A DNA stretch of 41,781 nucleotides from an uncultured Verrucomicrobiota bacterium (GCA_903896505.1 CAITXU010000031.1:1-41781); one strand, 5' to 3'. Shown: positions 16,658-25,646, numbered from the stretch's first letter. Notes: generated by a model from the sequence alone, not told the origin. A program made the numbers and translations.

Positions 16658-17452
16658 ATGCAAGAGCCTTTGGCCGCTTTGAGAGCCTGGTTGGCTCAAT
16701 GGTCCGATCAAACCGAATTCGTCGAGATTACGGTCTCTCGAACCGCAGACGCCTTTGAATTAAGACACCAACTCGACGCCGACCGTCCGGCCCATGAACT
16801 CAAGGAGATTGGCCCCTCGGAATTGCGGGACTGGGTCCAGACAACCGCCGAAGGTGCATTCCGTCCCAATAAGCTGGCCCCCAACCTCAAAAGGGGATGG
16901 CGATTTTCCGCAGGTAGTTTATCCGTTCTAAATGACGCCCTTCGGGTCTTGTATCCGGGTGCGCTGGCAGATTGGTACGCCGAGCAACGGGGTCTTCGGG
17001 CTGCGGGATTCCGGGAATATTTCGGCCGACAGACGGGAATGTATCGGGTCACGCAGCAACTCACCGATGAATTTGCCGCACGCGCTGTCCTGGCGAATTG
17101 CGCTCCAGAATCATGTCGGAGACGCAGGATTTGGGACGTCCCGGGACTGTCACCCGATTCACCGGCTCAAACCTCTCTGGTTCCGTGCTTCGAGCCTTGC
17201 GGCACCATGATGGAAATGGCCCGAAGGATGGCCAAGGCGCAACAGGCACCCCGGGTTATCGTGGAACTTTTGCCGGAGGAACTGGAGTCGGCCATCGCCG
17301 CCGTTCGTCACGCCCTTGAGTCGCCCAACCGAGATTGTCGAGAGGGAGACCTTGCGGCTGCGGACAACCCACGTCGCTTGCGATTATTGGAGGCGACCCT
17401 CAAAAAAGCATCGGAAGCCACCGCCCCTGCGCCAACTCCGCTGTCCACCTAA
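16658..17452 (+). CDS. Four-cysteine protein resembling the DR2241 C-terminal Fe-S domain
   Basis: A 264-residue protein from ATG 16658. A TTG at 16619 overlapping the previous stop is an alternative start. Four cysteines fall in two pairs, C148-APES-C153 and C177-FEP-C181, within ANCAPESCRRRRIWD and LVPCFEPCGTMMEMARRMA. This layout recalls the C-terminal 4Fe-4S domain seen in Deinococcus DR2241 and related CbiX-like chelatases, but no chelatase domain precedes it here. The N-terminal 140 residues (ELKEIGPSELRDWV, LKRGWRFSAGSLSVLNDALR) look like the companion stabilising domain. The assignment is from memory of motif shape and is moderate. A standalone protein might bind an iron-sulfur cluster or help tetrapyrrole metabolism. 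It ends four bases into the opposing phoU. Confidence 0.6.
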   Translation: MQEPLAALRAWLAQWSDQTEFVEITVSRTADAFELRHQLDADRPAHELKEIGPSELRDWVQTTAEGAFRPNKLAPNLKRGWRFSAGSLSVLNDALRVLYPGALADWYAEQRGLRAAGFREYFGRQTGMYRVTQQLTDEFAARAVLANCAPESCRRRRIWDVPGLSPDSPAQTSLVPCFEPCGTMMEMARRMAKAQQAPRVIVELLPEELESAIAAVRHALESPNRDCREGDLAAADNPRRLRLLEATLKKASEATAPAPTPLST

Positions 17453-18108
17453 GCGGGGGGAGCAATGCCGTGGCGAATGTCCCTTCCCTCGTACAGGTAG
17501 ACCACATCTTCGGCGATGTTCTTGGCGTGGTCGGCAATGCGTTCGAGTGATTTGCTGATCGTCATCAAGTGGAGGCAACGCGTGATGGTCGGAGGCTTTT
17601 CGATCATGTAGCTCGCCAACTCCCTGTACAACTGCCGGTTCAACGCGTCCACATCCTTGTCTTGCGGAATCACTTCCACCGCCAGATGGGTCTCGCCGGT
17701 GGTAAAGGCGCGCAAGGCAGCATTCAGCATCTGCATGGCCATGGTGGCCATGCGGGGAATGTCAACATACGGTTTTAATTGCGGCTCTGTGTTCAGCTCG
17801 ATGGCCCGCCGGGCAATGGTGGTTGCCTCGTCCCCCACCCGCTCCAAGTCCCTGGCAATCTTGGATGCGGAAACGATCAAACGAAGCTGTTTGGCGAGCG
17901 GAGCCTTGGCCAGAAGAAGGACCACCTGCTCGTCCACCTCCTTCTCCAGCCCGTCGACGTAGTCATCATCCTGGATGACCTCGCGGGCCAAATCATCTTC
18001 ACGCTCCACCAAGGCACGAATCGCCTTGTTGACCGCTGCTTCCGCACGGCTGGCCATCAGTAGCAGCTTTTCCTGGAGCGCCGCGATCTCCGATTCAAAA
18101 TGCGTCAT
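17449..18108 (-). CDS. phoU: Phosphate transport system regulator PhoU
   Basis: A 219-residue all-helical protein from ATG 18108; an upstream in-frame start at 18141 would add 11 residues and run into pstB. Two tandem PhoU three-helix repeats are visible. The metal-binding signatures are SKIARDLERVGDEATTIA in repeat 1 and SKSLERIADHAKNIAEDV in repeat 2, each carrying the E-R-x-x-D pattern. PhoU inhibits the PhoR kinase through PstB when phosphate is plentiful. It is the last gene of the operon, and pstB ends 30 bases upstream of its start. phoB/phoR are not in the window. Confidence 0.95.
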   Translation of the reverse strand: MTHFESEIAALQEKLLLMASRAEAAVNKAIRALVEREDDLAREVIQDDDYVDGLEKEVDEQVVLLLAKAPLAKQLRLIVSASKIARDLERVGDEATTIARRAIELNTEPQLKPYVDIPRMATMAMQMLNAALRAFTTGETHLAVEVIPQDKDVDALNRQLYRELASYMIEKPPTITRCLHLMTISKSLERIADHAKNIAEDVVYLYEGRDIRHGIAPPA

Positions 18109-18137
18109 ACCATATCTCGTAAAACGGATTACCCGGT

Positions 18138-18944
18138 TCAACCAAATCGTCCGGTCACGTAATCCTCCGTCTGCTTCTTTGCCGGATTGGTGAATATCTT
18201 CGTTGTCAGGTCATACTCAACCAATTCCCCGATATAAAAGAAGGCGGTGTAATCGGAAATGCGCGTGGCCTGCTGCATGTTGTGGGTCACGATCACGATG
18301 GTGAAGTCCTTTTTGAGCTCCACAATCAGGTCCTCCACTTTGCCGGTGGCGATGGGGTCCAGAGCACTGGCCGGTTCATCCATGAGCAGGACCTGTGGAC
18401 GAATGGCAATGGCCCGGGCAATGCAGAGTCGTTGCTGCTGGCCGCCGGAAAGCCCGAGGGCACTCTGATGGAGCCGGTCTTTGACCTCATCCCAAATAGC
18501 CGCCCCTTTGAGCGATTGTTCAACGATACCCTCGATCTCAGACCGTGACCGAATTCCCTGGAGCCGGAGTCCGTAGGCGATGTTGTCAAAAATCGATTTG
18601 GGAAACGGATTGGAACGTTGGAACACCATCCCGACTCGTTTCCGCAATTCGATGACGTCGACATCTTTGGCGTAAATGTCCTCTCCGCCCACCTTGCATT
18701 CCCCTACAATCCGAACTCCGTCGATCAGGTCGTTCATGCGGTTAAAACAGCGGAGGAAGGTGGACTTTCCGCAACCGGACGGACCGATGAACGCCGTCAC
18801 CAGGTTCTCCCGAATGCCAATGGATATCCCCTTGAGGGCCCGCGAGGTTCCATAAAACAGCTCGAGGTTCCGAGTCTCCAGCAACGGTCGCGTTTCCGCT
18901 TGCGTGGAAGAATTCTTTGCTGAAATGGATGTAGGAGCAGCCAT
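18138..18944 (-). CDS. pstB: Phosphate ABC transporter ATP-binding protein PstB
   Basis: A 268-residue ATPase starting at ATG 18944, normal length. Walker [10 protein letters not shown] is at residues 54-62, with the Q-loop VFQRSNPFP, signature LSGGQQQR, Walker [13 protein letters not shown] and H-loop [12 protein letters not shown]. The E-P-A-S-A-L-D-P wording and [10 protein letters not shown] are typical of PstB. It powers high-affinity phosphate import together with PstA and PstC and signals through PhoU. The 14-bp gap to pstA shows it is in the same transcript. Confidence 0.97.
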   Translation of the reverse strand: MAAPTSISAKNSSTQAETRPLLETRNLELFYGTSRALKGISIGIRENLVTAFIGPSGCGKSTFLRCFNRMNDLIDGVRIVGECKVGGEDIYAKDVDVIELRKRVGMVFQRSNPFPKSIFDNIAYGLRLQGIRSRSEIEGIVEQSLKGAAIWDEVKDRLHQSALGLSGGQQQRLCIARAIAIRPQVLLMDEPASALDPIATGKVEDLIVELKKDFTIVIVTHNMQQATRISDYTAFFYIGELVEYDLTTKIFTNPAKKQTEDYVTGRFG

Positions 18945-18958
18945 GGAAAGAGCTTTGG

Positions 18959-19915
18959 TTAGTGTCCAGAACGCATGCGGCGTCGGATTCGAGCCCGGGC
19001 AAAAATGGCGATGGCGTTCAAAGAAAACGTCAGCAACAACAAGACAAAGACGGTGCCGTATAGAATCGGCCGTGCCTTTTCGATGTTGGGCGCCTGACTG
19101 GCCAGGATATAGGTGTGGTAACCCAGATCCATAAATTGATCGTTCAAGGACCGGGGTAGGTCTGCCAAAAAGTATGCCGCACCCGTAAACAAAATGGGTG
19201 CCACCTCACCGGCAGCCCGACTGACCGCAAGAATTCCGCCCGTCAGAATGCCCGGTAATGCATTAGGCAAAACGATGCGGAGGATCGTTTGTAGCTTGGT
19301 CGCTCCCAAAGCCAGGCTTGCTTCTCTCAACCCTGGAGTGATGGCCCGAAGGGACTCTTCAGTGGCCACAATCACCACAGGCAACGTCATTACCGCCAAG
19401 GTCAGGGACGCCCAGATTAACGCAGGCTTTCCCCATTTGGGACTGGTGGCTCCGAACATATCGTCAATGCCTCCGCCGATCAGGTGCACAAAAAACCCGG
19501 CACCAAACAGTCCAAACACAATCGATGGAACACCCGCCAGATTGGAGATGGCAGCCCGAATGACCCGGGTGTACCAGGAATTGGACCGGGCATACTCCGT
19601 CAAGTAAACGGCGGTGGTCACCCCGATGGGGATGACGAAGACGGTCATGACCAGCACCCGGATGGAGGTTCCGATAATCATCGGAAGCACGGCTGCTGAA
19701 TCTTTGTCGAAAAAGTCCTTCTTAGGAATGGTACTGACAAACCGCCACGACAATTGCGGCAGTCCGTTGATGACGACATTTCCGAGAATGACGAACAGAA
19801 TGAGCAGAATGAAAACCGTCGCCGCCAACGAAACCGCAGTTCCAAGAGACGACCCCCAATCCATGCCGCTCTTCGACAAAGTGCGGGGTGCGTCCGAACG
19901 AGGCGAAGAACTCAT
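18959..19915 (-). CDS. pstA: Phosphate ABC transporter permease PstA
   Basis: A 318-residue inner-membrane protein with six or so helices. The first, [21 protein letters not shown], is followed by the permease core starting ASIR-like ([18 protein letters not shown]). [20 protein letters not shown] and the EAA loop [20 protein letters not shown], which docks on PstB, are diagnostic of PstA. It starts at ATG 19915, overlapping the pstC stop by four bases. Length is slightly above the E. coli protein. Confidence 0.95.
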   Translation of the reverse strand: MSSSPRSDAPRTLSKSGMDWGSSLGTAVSLAATVFILLILFVILGNVVINGLPQLSWRFVSTIPKKDFFDKDSAAVLPMIIGTSIRVLVMTVFVIPIGVTTAVYLTEYARSNSWYTRVIRAAISNLAGVPSIVFGLFGAGFFVHLIGGGIDDMFGATSPKWGKPALIWASLTLAVMTLPVVIVATEESLRAITPGLREASLALGATKLQTILRIVLPNALPGILTGGILAVSRAAGEVAPILFTGAAYFLADLPRSLNDQFMDLGYHTYILASQAPNIEKARPILYGTVFVLLLLTFSLNAIAIFARARIRRRMRSGH

Positions 19916-21102
19916 CGTTTTCCCTCCAAACGGCGCTTGAGGCGATTGATGACGAAGTCTCCCAGCAAGTTGGTCAGAAAGGTCACCGCAAACAAGATCG
20001 TGCCCAGCATGAACAAAATGCGATAATGAGGGCTTCCCGGCACCAACTCACCCATTTCCGCAGCAATCGTGGTCGTGATGCTCCGTGCTGAATCAAACAG
20101 GTTCCATGACATCACCGGGGCCGAGCAAACAATCAGGACGATCATGGTCTCTCCAATCGCCCGACCAAATCCCAGGACCACTGCAGCAAACACTCCGGGA
20201 ATCGCCGCCGGAAGTACAATGTCCCTGGCCGCCTGCCACCGGGAGGCTCCAACAGCCAGGGCAGCCTGGACATAACTCTTCGGCACACTGGTCAATGCAT
20301 CCTCTGCAATGGAAAACACCAACGGAATCACCGCAAAACCAAGCGCAATCCCAGCCACAAATGCATTGAGCCGAACCTCGTAGTGGAACAGCGATTGCAA
20401 CCATGTGGCCAGGACAAGGAGGGCAAAGGCCCCCACCACAACCGAGGGAATTCCCGCCAACATCTCAATTCCTGGCTTCACCCATTCTTTGACGCGTACC
20501 GGTGCCAATTGGCTGACGTACAAGGCCGCCGCCAATGCCAATGGGACTGCGAAGAACAAGCCGATCAGGGTGGTCTTCAGACTGCCAACAAACAGGGGTA
20601 TGATGTTGAATTTCTGGATGTTTCCAACCGGTTGCCAGATGTACTGAGGACGATCATACCCACTCCATTGATGAGGTGTGAGAAGGTAGCTCCAACCACT
20701 CCCGTTGACGCCCGAATCCGGATCCGAGCGGGCGTACTCCGGGATGTCCTTTGACCCGTCCTCGCGTGCCTGCATCAGGTCCTTGAGGGTCTCCTGGTCC
20801 AAGGCTTTGAATTCCCGGACTGAAAGTCCCAAATATCGCTGTAGAACCTCCGGCGGAGTGGTCGCCATTTGGCTGGCCGGAATAATCGGTTGAATTAAAC
20901 GGCTGTCAGTTTGGGACAAGATAACAGGAAATGCCTCCTTGCCTACAAACAAGAAGATGAGAAAAACCCCGGCGATGGCCGTGAAACTGACCCCTTGGAT
21001 CATTTTCTCAGCAATCCATTCCAAGGGTCGCCCGTTTGCCGACCGACGGATTCCCGACCAATCCCGGTCGACACCACGCTGCTCTGGGGTCTCCTCAGTC
21101 AT
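19912..21102 (-). CDS. pstC: Phosphate ABC transporter permease PstC with extended periplasmic loop
   Basis: A 396-residue protein from ATG 21102. PstC is normally about 300-320 residues. The extra length lies between the first helix (FTAIAGVFLIFLFVGKEAFP, near residue 40) and the permease core (SLKTTLIGLFFAVPLALAAALY). It is a polar segment of about 110 residues containing QREYL-like acidic stretches, SDPDSGVNGSGW and a TPHQWSGYDRPQ motif. The core keeps GIPSVVVGAFAL and the EAA loop YVQAALAVGASRWQAARDIV. Elongated PstC proteins occur in several phyla, but the role of the loop is not known to me; it would face the periplasm where PstS docks. Confidence 0.93.
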   Translation of the reverse strand: MTEETPEQRGVDRDWSGIRRSANGRPLEWIAEKMIQGVSFTAIAGVFLIFLFVGKEAFPVILSQTDSRLIQPIIPASQMATTPPEVLQRYLGLSVREFKALDQETLKDLMQAREDGSKDIPEYARSDPDSGVNGSGWSYLLTPHQWSGYDRPQYIWQPVGNIQKFNIIPLFVGSLKTTLIGLFFAVPLALAAALYVSQLAPVRVKEWVKPGIEMLAGIPSVVVGAFALLVLATWLQSLFHYEVRLNAFVAGIALGFAVIPLVFSIAEDALTSVPKSYVQAALAVGASRWQAARDIVLPAAIPGVFAAVVLGFGRAIGETMIVLIVCSAPVMSWNLFDSARSITTTIAAEMGELVPGSPHYRILFMLGTILFAVTFLTNLLGDFVINRLKRRLEGKR

Positions 21103-21164
21103 GAACAATGGCGGTGAATGACAACAAGGATTTCCCCCAGCAGAACGTCCGTTGAGGTAAATTT

Positions 21165-21217
21165 CCCATGGAATCCGGTCCTGCCAGCCCCTGAAGAGCT
21201 GACAAAACCCATGGAAT
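21165..21217 (-). repeat. 10-bp direct repeat in the pstS-pstC spacer
   Basis: The top-strand sequence CCCATGGAAT occurs at 21165-21174 and again at 21208-21217, where the second copy touches the pstS stop codon. The 114-bp spacer is long for this operon and may hold a processing or attenuation site that keeps PstS more abundant than the membrane components. No strong stem was found. Confidence 0.35.
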
Positions 21218-22059
21218 TACTTGGCGCGAAGGCTGGCCGGGAGGGGGTAGTAACTGGCCTCCGACACCAACTTCTGCCCTTCATCACTGCGAATCCATTT
21301 CAACAGGGAGGACACTTCGCCGGTGTTCACCGCCGGGTTGACGTAGATGTACAGATAGCGCCACAGCGGATAGCTCTCTGCCAACACGGCTTCCTCGGAC
21401 GGCTCAAAATAGGTTCCACCTTTGGTCTTCGCGATCTTCAATCGATTAACACCGCTCGCATACCCGACACCTCCGTAACCGATTCCCCCCTTGTCCTTCA
21501 TAACGGCCTGAACCACACCGGCGGTGCCCTGTTGGGTTTGTGCGCTCGCGGCAAAGTCCTTGCCTTTCAGGACGTGCTCCTTGAAGAACTCATAAGTGCC
21601 GGAGCTATTCTCGCGGCTATAGACGGTAATGGGGATATCGGGGCCACCCACGTCCTTCCAGTTCTTGATTTTCCCGGTATAGATTCCTTCCAATTCATCG
21701 ACCGTCAGTTGTGTGACGGTATTGACGGGATTGACGTAGATGGTGATGCCATCAAGGGCCACCTTGTATTCGGTGGGACGCTTCCCGAACGACTTGATGC
21801 AATTTTCGGTCTCCTTGGCTTTGATCGGTCGGGAGGCCGTTGCCAGATCCGTCTGGCCGTTTTGCAGTGCGGCAAATCCAATGCCCGAACCACCGCCGGT
21901 CACCTGGACCTTGGCACCCGGGGTTTTTTGCATATAGGCCTCCGCCCATTTCTGAGCCAGAACCACCATGGTGTCGGAGCCCTTGATGGTGATGCTGCCA
22001 CCCAGCACCTGAACGGCGGTCGCCAGCGAAGCCGCGAGAAGAAGCAATTTGTTTTTCAT
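21217..22059 (-). CDS. pstS: Phosphate ABC transporter substrate-binding protein PstS
   Basis: A 280-residue protein from ATG 22059 (an ATG nine bases earlier is possible). The N-terminus KNKLLLLAASLATAVQVLGG is a signal peptide, so the protein is periplasmic. Ligand-site segments are IKGSDTMVVLAQKWAEAY, TGGGSGIGFAAL, DLATASRPIK and SRENSSGTYEFF, which hold the serine, aspartate and arginine groups that coordinate phosphate. The domain-swap region DGITIYVNPVN is also typical. It captures phosphate passed through the outer membrane, probably by the porin encoded just upstream. Confidence 0.95.
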   Translation of the reverse strand: MKNKLLLLAASLATAVQVLGGSITIKGSDTMVVLAQKWAEAYMQKTPGAKVQVTGGGSGIGFAALQNGQTDLATASRPIKAKETENCIKSFGKRPTEYKVALDGITIYVNPVNTVTQLTVDELEGIYTGKIKNWKDVGGPDIPITVYSRENSSGTYEFFKEHVLKGKDFAASAQTQQGTAGVVQAVMKDKGGIGYGGVGYASGVNRLKIAKTKGGTYFEPSEEAVLAESYPLWRYLYIYVNPAVNTGEVSSLLKWIRSDEGQKLVSEASYYPLPASLRAK

Positions 22060-22102
22060 AGTCAACATACCGACGATTGGACGTGAATCAGGTCGAAATG
22101 GT

Positions 22103-23575
22103 TTAGAATTTGAACATCAAGTCTGCCATGAAATGGCTCGCGGCGGATCTGTCGCCCAGCGTGTTGATGTTGCTGGGGTCCGGAAATTTATCGATGACCG
22201 TATTCAGGTAATACGAGAATACGAACGAGGCGGAACTGGTGAACGAATACTGCAGCTGGAAGTAATGCCCGCGGACGTTCGTTCCCCCTCTGTAGTTGCC
22301 ATAGTTACCGAACCGGGAAGTCACCGGGCCAGTATCGCCGGGTATGGTATTGGCATAGAAGGCTCCGTTATCGTCATCCACTACTTCTTCGTACCAGGCA
22401 TCCGCACCCAGGCTTTGGTAACGGTAGGTCACTTCCCACTTACGCTTGTCTCCCGCCTTGCCCAGGGTCAGACCGACCCGATACCCCTCGTTCTTGGAGG
22501 GTGCAGCAGGATTGTTGATGTACTCACCAAACACCTTCACAGGAAACACTCCCGGATAACCTGGGAAGGAATCGAGGTGGTAAGTGATATTTTCACTGAT
22601 CACGAAGGGATTGTAGTCGTACACCAGCCGCCCCGGCGATGATTGGGTTGCAGGTGTCCGGGTGTTGCCGGAATTGACATTGGGAATGTTGTTGGCGGCG
22701 AGAAAGGTCCCGAGATTGTCCTTTCCCGACAGATTGAAAAACGCCACTCCAACTTGTGAATCCAACTTTTTCGTCCATTTGGCATCCCAGATGACCTGGG
22801 CTCCTTGTATGGCCGGATCATGACTGGGCGAAAGAATTGCCGAGCCATCAATGATGGGATTACCCGAATTGTTCGTCACACTGGATTGGTTCAATTCAGC
22901 GAGGACGTAGTATCCAGCCACCGCCTTAATCGACTGACGGTCATTGAATTGGTAGCCAACCTGGAGGGCCGCTCCCTCAGGAATATAGTCATTATCAAAC
23001 ACCATGTTCGACAATTGAAACGGATTGTCGAACCGACCAATGGTCGCGGAACCAGTCCAGGTCCCGTCATGGATCGGAGTCCACTTGGCATAGGCCGCAT
23101 CAAAGGTCACCGGCTTGCGAGTGGCGTTGCCTTGAAGCGTGGCATTTGCAGAAAGAGGATTGCTAGCGTCGGCGGTTGCAAGCCGGATTCCAACTTCCAA
23201 ATCATCCTGAATTGTGGCGGTCACACCCAGGCGAGCGCGAATTCGGTACCGGGTCCGCGTGGTATACCCTGGATGTTCGGCATAAAACTGCTCGAACCGG
23301 CCGCGGAAATCTCCGCCAACCTTCAGGCTGGTCACCCAGTCAGGCATCCCATTCTTCACCTGCACCGCTTTAGTGAAGTCGTTGTCGGCTTGCTGGCGCA
23401 ATTCCTCACCCTCGTCGACCGTCAAGACACCTTTTTTGATCAGCTTGTCGATCAAGGCATCCGAGGATTGAGCCGATACCCCAATTCCACCCGCCAATAG
23501 CGAGCCGACCGCCAGCGAAAGCCGAGCGGCCCGGGAAATGGAGCCAATGCCAGAGTTACCCGTAGCAAAATTCAT
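22103..23575 (-). CDS. Putative outer-membrane porin heading the pst operon
   Basis: A 490-residue protein from ATG 23575. A long signal peptide (LSLAVGSLLAGGIGVSAQS) is followed by a short helical stretch rich in charged residues (ALIDKLIKKGVLTVDEGEELRQQ), as in verrucomicrobial and bacteroidetal putative porins. Alternating beta strands follow (YRIRARLGVTATIQDDLEVGIRL and others), and the chain ends in MADLMFKF with the terminal phenylalanine that marks OMP barrels for BAM assembly. Its position upstream of pstS and behind a Pho-box-like array argues that it takes up phosphate, as OprP/PhoE do; sequence alone does not prove specificity. Confidence 0.85.
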   Translation of the reverse strand: MNFATGNSGIGSISRAARLSLAVGSLLAGGIGVSAQSSDALIDKLIKKGVLTVDEGEELRQQADNDFTKAVQVKNGMPDWVTSLKVGGDFRGRFEQFYAEHPGYTTRTRYRIRARLGVTATIQDDLEVGIRLATADASNPLSANATLQGNATRKPVTFDAAYAKWTPIHDGTWTGSATIGRFDNPFQLSNMVFDNDYIPEGAALQVGYQFNDRQSIKAVAGYYVLAELNQSSVTNNSGNPIIDGSAILSPSHDPAIQGAQVIWDAKWTKKLDSQVGVAFFNLSGKDNLGTFLAANNIPNVNSGNTRTPATQSSPGRLVYDYNPFVISENITYHLDSFPGYPGVFPVKVFGEYINNPAAPSKNEGYRVGLTLGKAGDKRKWEVTYRYQSLGADAWYEEVVDDDNGAFYANTIPGDTGPVTSRFGNYGNYRGGTNVRGHYFQLQYSFTSSASFVFSYYLNTVIDKFPDPSNINTLGDRSAASHFMADLMFKF

Positions 23576-23600
23576 TCGATGTAGATGGTTCGACGTTCAC

Positions 23601-23640
23601 CGTGGCAAACGAATGGCAGCAATGTGACATTCATGTTACA
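23601..23640 (-). promoter_or_regulatory. Pho-box-like array, four 11-bp-periodic half-sites
   Basis: Read on the reverse strand, TGTAACA (23640-23634), TGTCACA (23629-23623), TGCCATT (23618-23612) and TGCCACG (23607-23601) start exactly 11 bases apart. The first two, TGTAACATGAATGTCACA, have the seven-base repeat / four-base spacer architecture of PhoB sites. The last two are weaker and may be chance. The array ends 25 bases before the porin ATG, so the first two units are the more likely binding site, with a -10 element overlapping the later units. Confidence 0.55.
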
Positions 23641-23771
23641 CCGCTTTTCACACTCTTGACGTGCCTCAAGTGCACGATCGAATCGTTTACCCAGCTTAGT
23701 GTCCGCTAGTTATAGCGTCTCTTTTTTGGTGCGGACAAGGGATATCCTCTGAAACTAAACTTCCACTGCAT

Positions 23772-23877
23772 CCCCGAACCCGGCGCCTTGGGGCGGTCCG
23801 GTCCGCTCCCGCCGCTTGAGGGCAAGCGGCCTACAGGGGTTTGCCACCGTTCGAGAATAGCCGGTTCCTTGGCAGCC
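23772..23877. repeat. Degenerate REPIN-like repeat, copy 1
   Basis: It shares CCGAACCCGGC-type and CCGCTTGAGGGCAAGCGG blocks, the CTACA end (23831-23835) and a right flank (ACCGTTCG ... CCGGTTC.TTGGCAGC) with the intact element at 39797-39914. The right hairpin is perfect (GCCGCTTG / CAAGCGGC). The left GTAG-headed hairpin is truncated and mismatched. Confidence 0.7.
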
Positions 23878-23957
23878 ATAGGCCACGAGGCAGCAGTCGT
23901 CCCGGACAACTTCGAAGTCGGAATTGCTCTCATGGGCAATCCCAGCCAAATTAGGGC

Positions 23958-25202
23958 GTGACCAGATTTCACCACTCCACAGTCAGTCGACGGCGGTTCC
24001 TATCGACTTTTGTGGGTGCCAGCGCCGCCGCAGCAGCGAAGCCGGGCGCATTGATCGCCGAGGGGGAGCCTATGGTGACGTTGCCCTTTGAAAATGGCGA
24101 CCGCCCGCTGGTTCAATATCCACAAAAGCGTCCCTTGATTCGGCATACTTCGCGTCCGCCACAGTTGGAAACTCCGTTTGAAGTGTTTAATGACGGACTA
24201 CTGACTCCCAACGCCGCCTTTTTCGTACGCTATCACCTGACGGTCTCTCCGCCCTCACCGGCACTATTGGAGCCGGACAAGTATCTGCTGGAAATCAAAG
24301 GAAGTGTGGGAAAGCCGATCAGCTATTCAGTGGCGGCATTGCAGCAGGCGTTTCCCACCACCGAGGTGGTGGCAGTGAACCAATGTTCGGGTAATTCACG
24401 CGGTTTTTTCACCCCCCGTGTCCCGGGCGGCCAATTGGGCAATGGGGCCATGGGGTGCGCGCGATGGAGGGGTGTCCGACTGGCTGACGTCCTGCAAGCC
24501 GCTGAGCCCAAAGCCGAGGTCCGGCAAGCCCTTTTCAATGGATTGGACCGCCCCCTGCTCCCCGCGTCGCCCGATTTCATCAAAGCCTTGGATATCGACG
24601 TTGCCCTCGCCCCTGAACCGATCCTGGCTTGGGAGATGAATGGGGAGGCCCTGCCCTGGCTCAATGGCTACCCCTTACGGTTGGTCGTGCCTGGATACTA
24701 CGGGACTTATTGGGTGAAGCATGTGAACGAAATCACCCTGGTCGACCAATCCTACCAGGGATTCTATATGAATCCCGCCTACCGGATTCCCGACGATCCG
24801 TGCGCTCATGTCGAGCCAGGAACCACCCCCAAGAAGACCGTCCCCATTCAGCGACTCAATGTGCGCTCGTTCATCACCAGTCTGGGAAACGGTACCAAGG
24901 TCAAAATGGGTGAAACGATCCGCGTCAGGGGAATTGCTTTCGACGGCGGCGGCGGAATCGAGGAAATCCTCTTTTCCCCCGATCCACGGCAGGGATGGCA
25001 GGTGGGACGCCTGGGAGAAAGCCTGGGTAAATTCGCCTTTCGTGAATGGACAGTGGATTGGACTCCCAAGCGCACCGGACTGCATGAACTTCGGGTAAAA
25101 GCGACCAATCGACTGGGCGAGTCTCAACCGCTGGAACCACTCTGGAACCCGGCGGGGTACATGCGAAACGTCGTCGAATCGGTTTCGGTCCTTGCGGTAT
25201 GA
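23958..25202 (+). CDS. Sulfite dehydrogenase-like molybdopterin oxidoreductase (SorA type), Tat-exported
   Basis: A 414-residue protein from GTG 23958. The Tat signal SRRRFLSTFVGASAAAA is near the N-terminus, so it is exported folded with its cofactor. The molybdopterin domain carries the molybdenum-ligand cysteine C143 in VVAVNQCSGNSRGFF and later ARWRGVRLADVL, PYGYYGT-like segments (VVPGYYGTYWVKH) and DDPCAHVEPG. A C-terminal Mo-co dimerisation domain (VRGIAFDGGGGIEEI to GLHELRVKATNRLGESQP) follows, as in sulfite oxidases. The adjacent cytochrome c gene supports a SorAB-type enzyme oxidising sulfite, or another small oxyanion, in the periplasm. Substrate is inferred. Confidence 0.87.
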   Translation: MTRFHHSTVSRRRFLSTFVGASAAAAAKPGALIAEGEPMVTLPFENGDRPLVQYPQKRPLIRHTSRPPQLETPFEVFNDGLLTPNAAFFVRYHLTVSPPSPALLEPDKYLLEIKGSVGKPISYSVAALQQAFPTTEVVAVNQCSGNSRGFFTPRVPGGQLGNGAMGCARWRGVRLADVLQAAEPKAEVRQALFNGLDRPLLPASPDFIKALDIDVALAPEPILAWEMNGEALPWLNGYPLRLVVPGYYGTYWVKHVNEITLVDQSYQGFYMNPAYRIPDDPCAHVEPGTTPKKTVPIQRLNVRSFITSLGNGTKVKMGETIRVRGIAFDGGGGIEEILFSPDPRQGWQVGRLGESLGKFAFREWTVDWTPKRTGLHELRVKATNRLGESQPLEPLWNPAGYMRNVVESVSVLAV

Positions 25203-25212
25203 TTCCGAATTT

Positions 25213-25557
25213 ATGAAGAGCCCATCGTTGTTCCGCTCGATTTCTTGCCTCGGAGCCGCCTCTCTGACTTGGATGGCGCTGGCTCAATCGACGATCGTTC
25301 CGAAAGGAACGGAAGAATGGAAGCTTCCGCCAGAGCCATTCACCCTCAAGAACAGTCCGGGCGTGGAGCTGATGAAGTCCAATTGCCTGCTCTGTCACTC
25401 GACCGAGTATATTTCCACCCAACCTCCCTTGAAGCGGGGACAATGGGAGGCCGAGGTCACGAAGATGCGGGTCAAATTTGCCGCACCCATTTCGACCAAC
25501 TCGGTTCCTGAATTGGTCGACTATCTGGTCCGGAACTACGGCACGACCAACCGGTAA
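25213..25557 (+). CDS. Monoheme cytochrome c subunit (SorB-like)
   Basis: A 114-residue protein from ATG 25213, ten bases after the molybdoenzyme gene. It has a signal peptide (SISCLGAASLTWMALAQS), one heme c motif CLLCH at 58-62, and a later methionine in TKMRVKF suited to axial ligation. The compact C-terminus PISTNSVPELVDYLVRNYG is typical of SorB-like small cytochromes. It should accept electrons from the molybdenum protein and pass them to the respiratory chain. The genes are adjacent and co-directional, so one enzyme of two subunits is likely. Confidence 0.88.
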   Translation: MKSPSLFRSISCLGAASLTWMALAQSTIVPKGTEEWKLPPEPFTLKNSPGVELMKSNCLLCHSTEYISTQPPLKRGQWEAEVTKMRVKFAAPISTNSVPELVDYLVRNYGTTNR

Positions 25558-25646
25558 AGCGGCACTAAAATTGGTGGGCTTCGGAACATCGAAGATTCCA
25601 GAGTTTAATTTGAGCAAGATCGCCCAACGGTCATCCGCTCCACCAA

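Larger units (their letters stand above)
23576..23957. other. Divergent regulatory and repeat region between the pst operon and sulfite dehydrogenase genes
   Basis: This 382-bp interval contains the Pho-box-like array next to the porin start, an unremarkable AT-richer stretch (about 23640-23760), and a degenerate REPIN-like element plus flanking repeat (23772-23877) that reaches to within 80 bases of the GTG at 23958. I see no gene. Confidence 0.6.

Noticed and set aside
21118..22086. 322-codon plus-strand frame opposite pstS
   Set aside because: It is antisense to an unmistakable pstS and has no recognisable domain.
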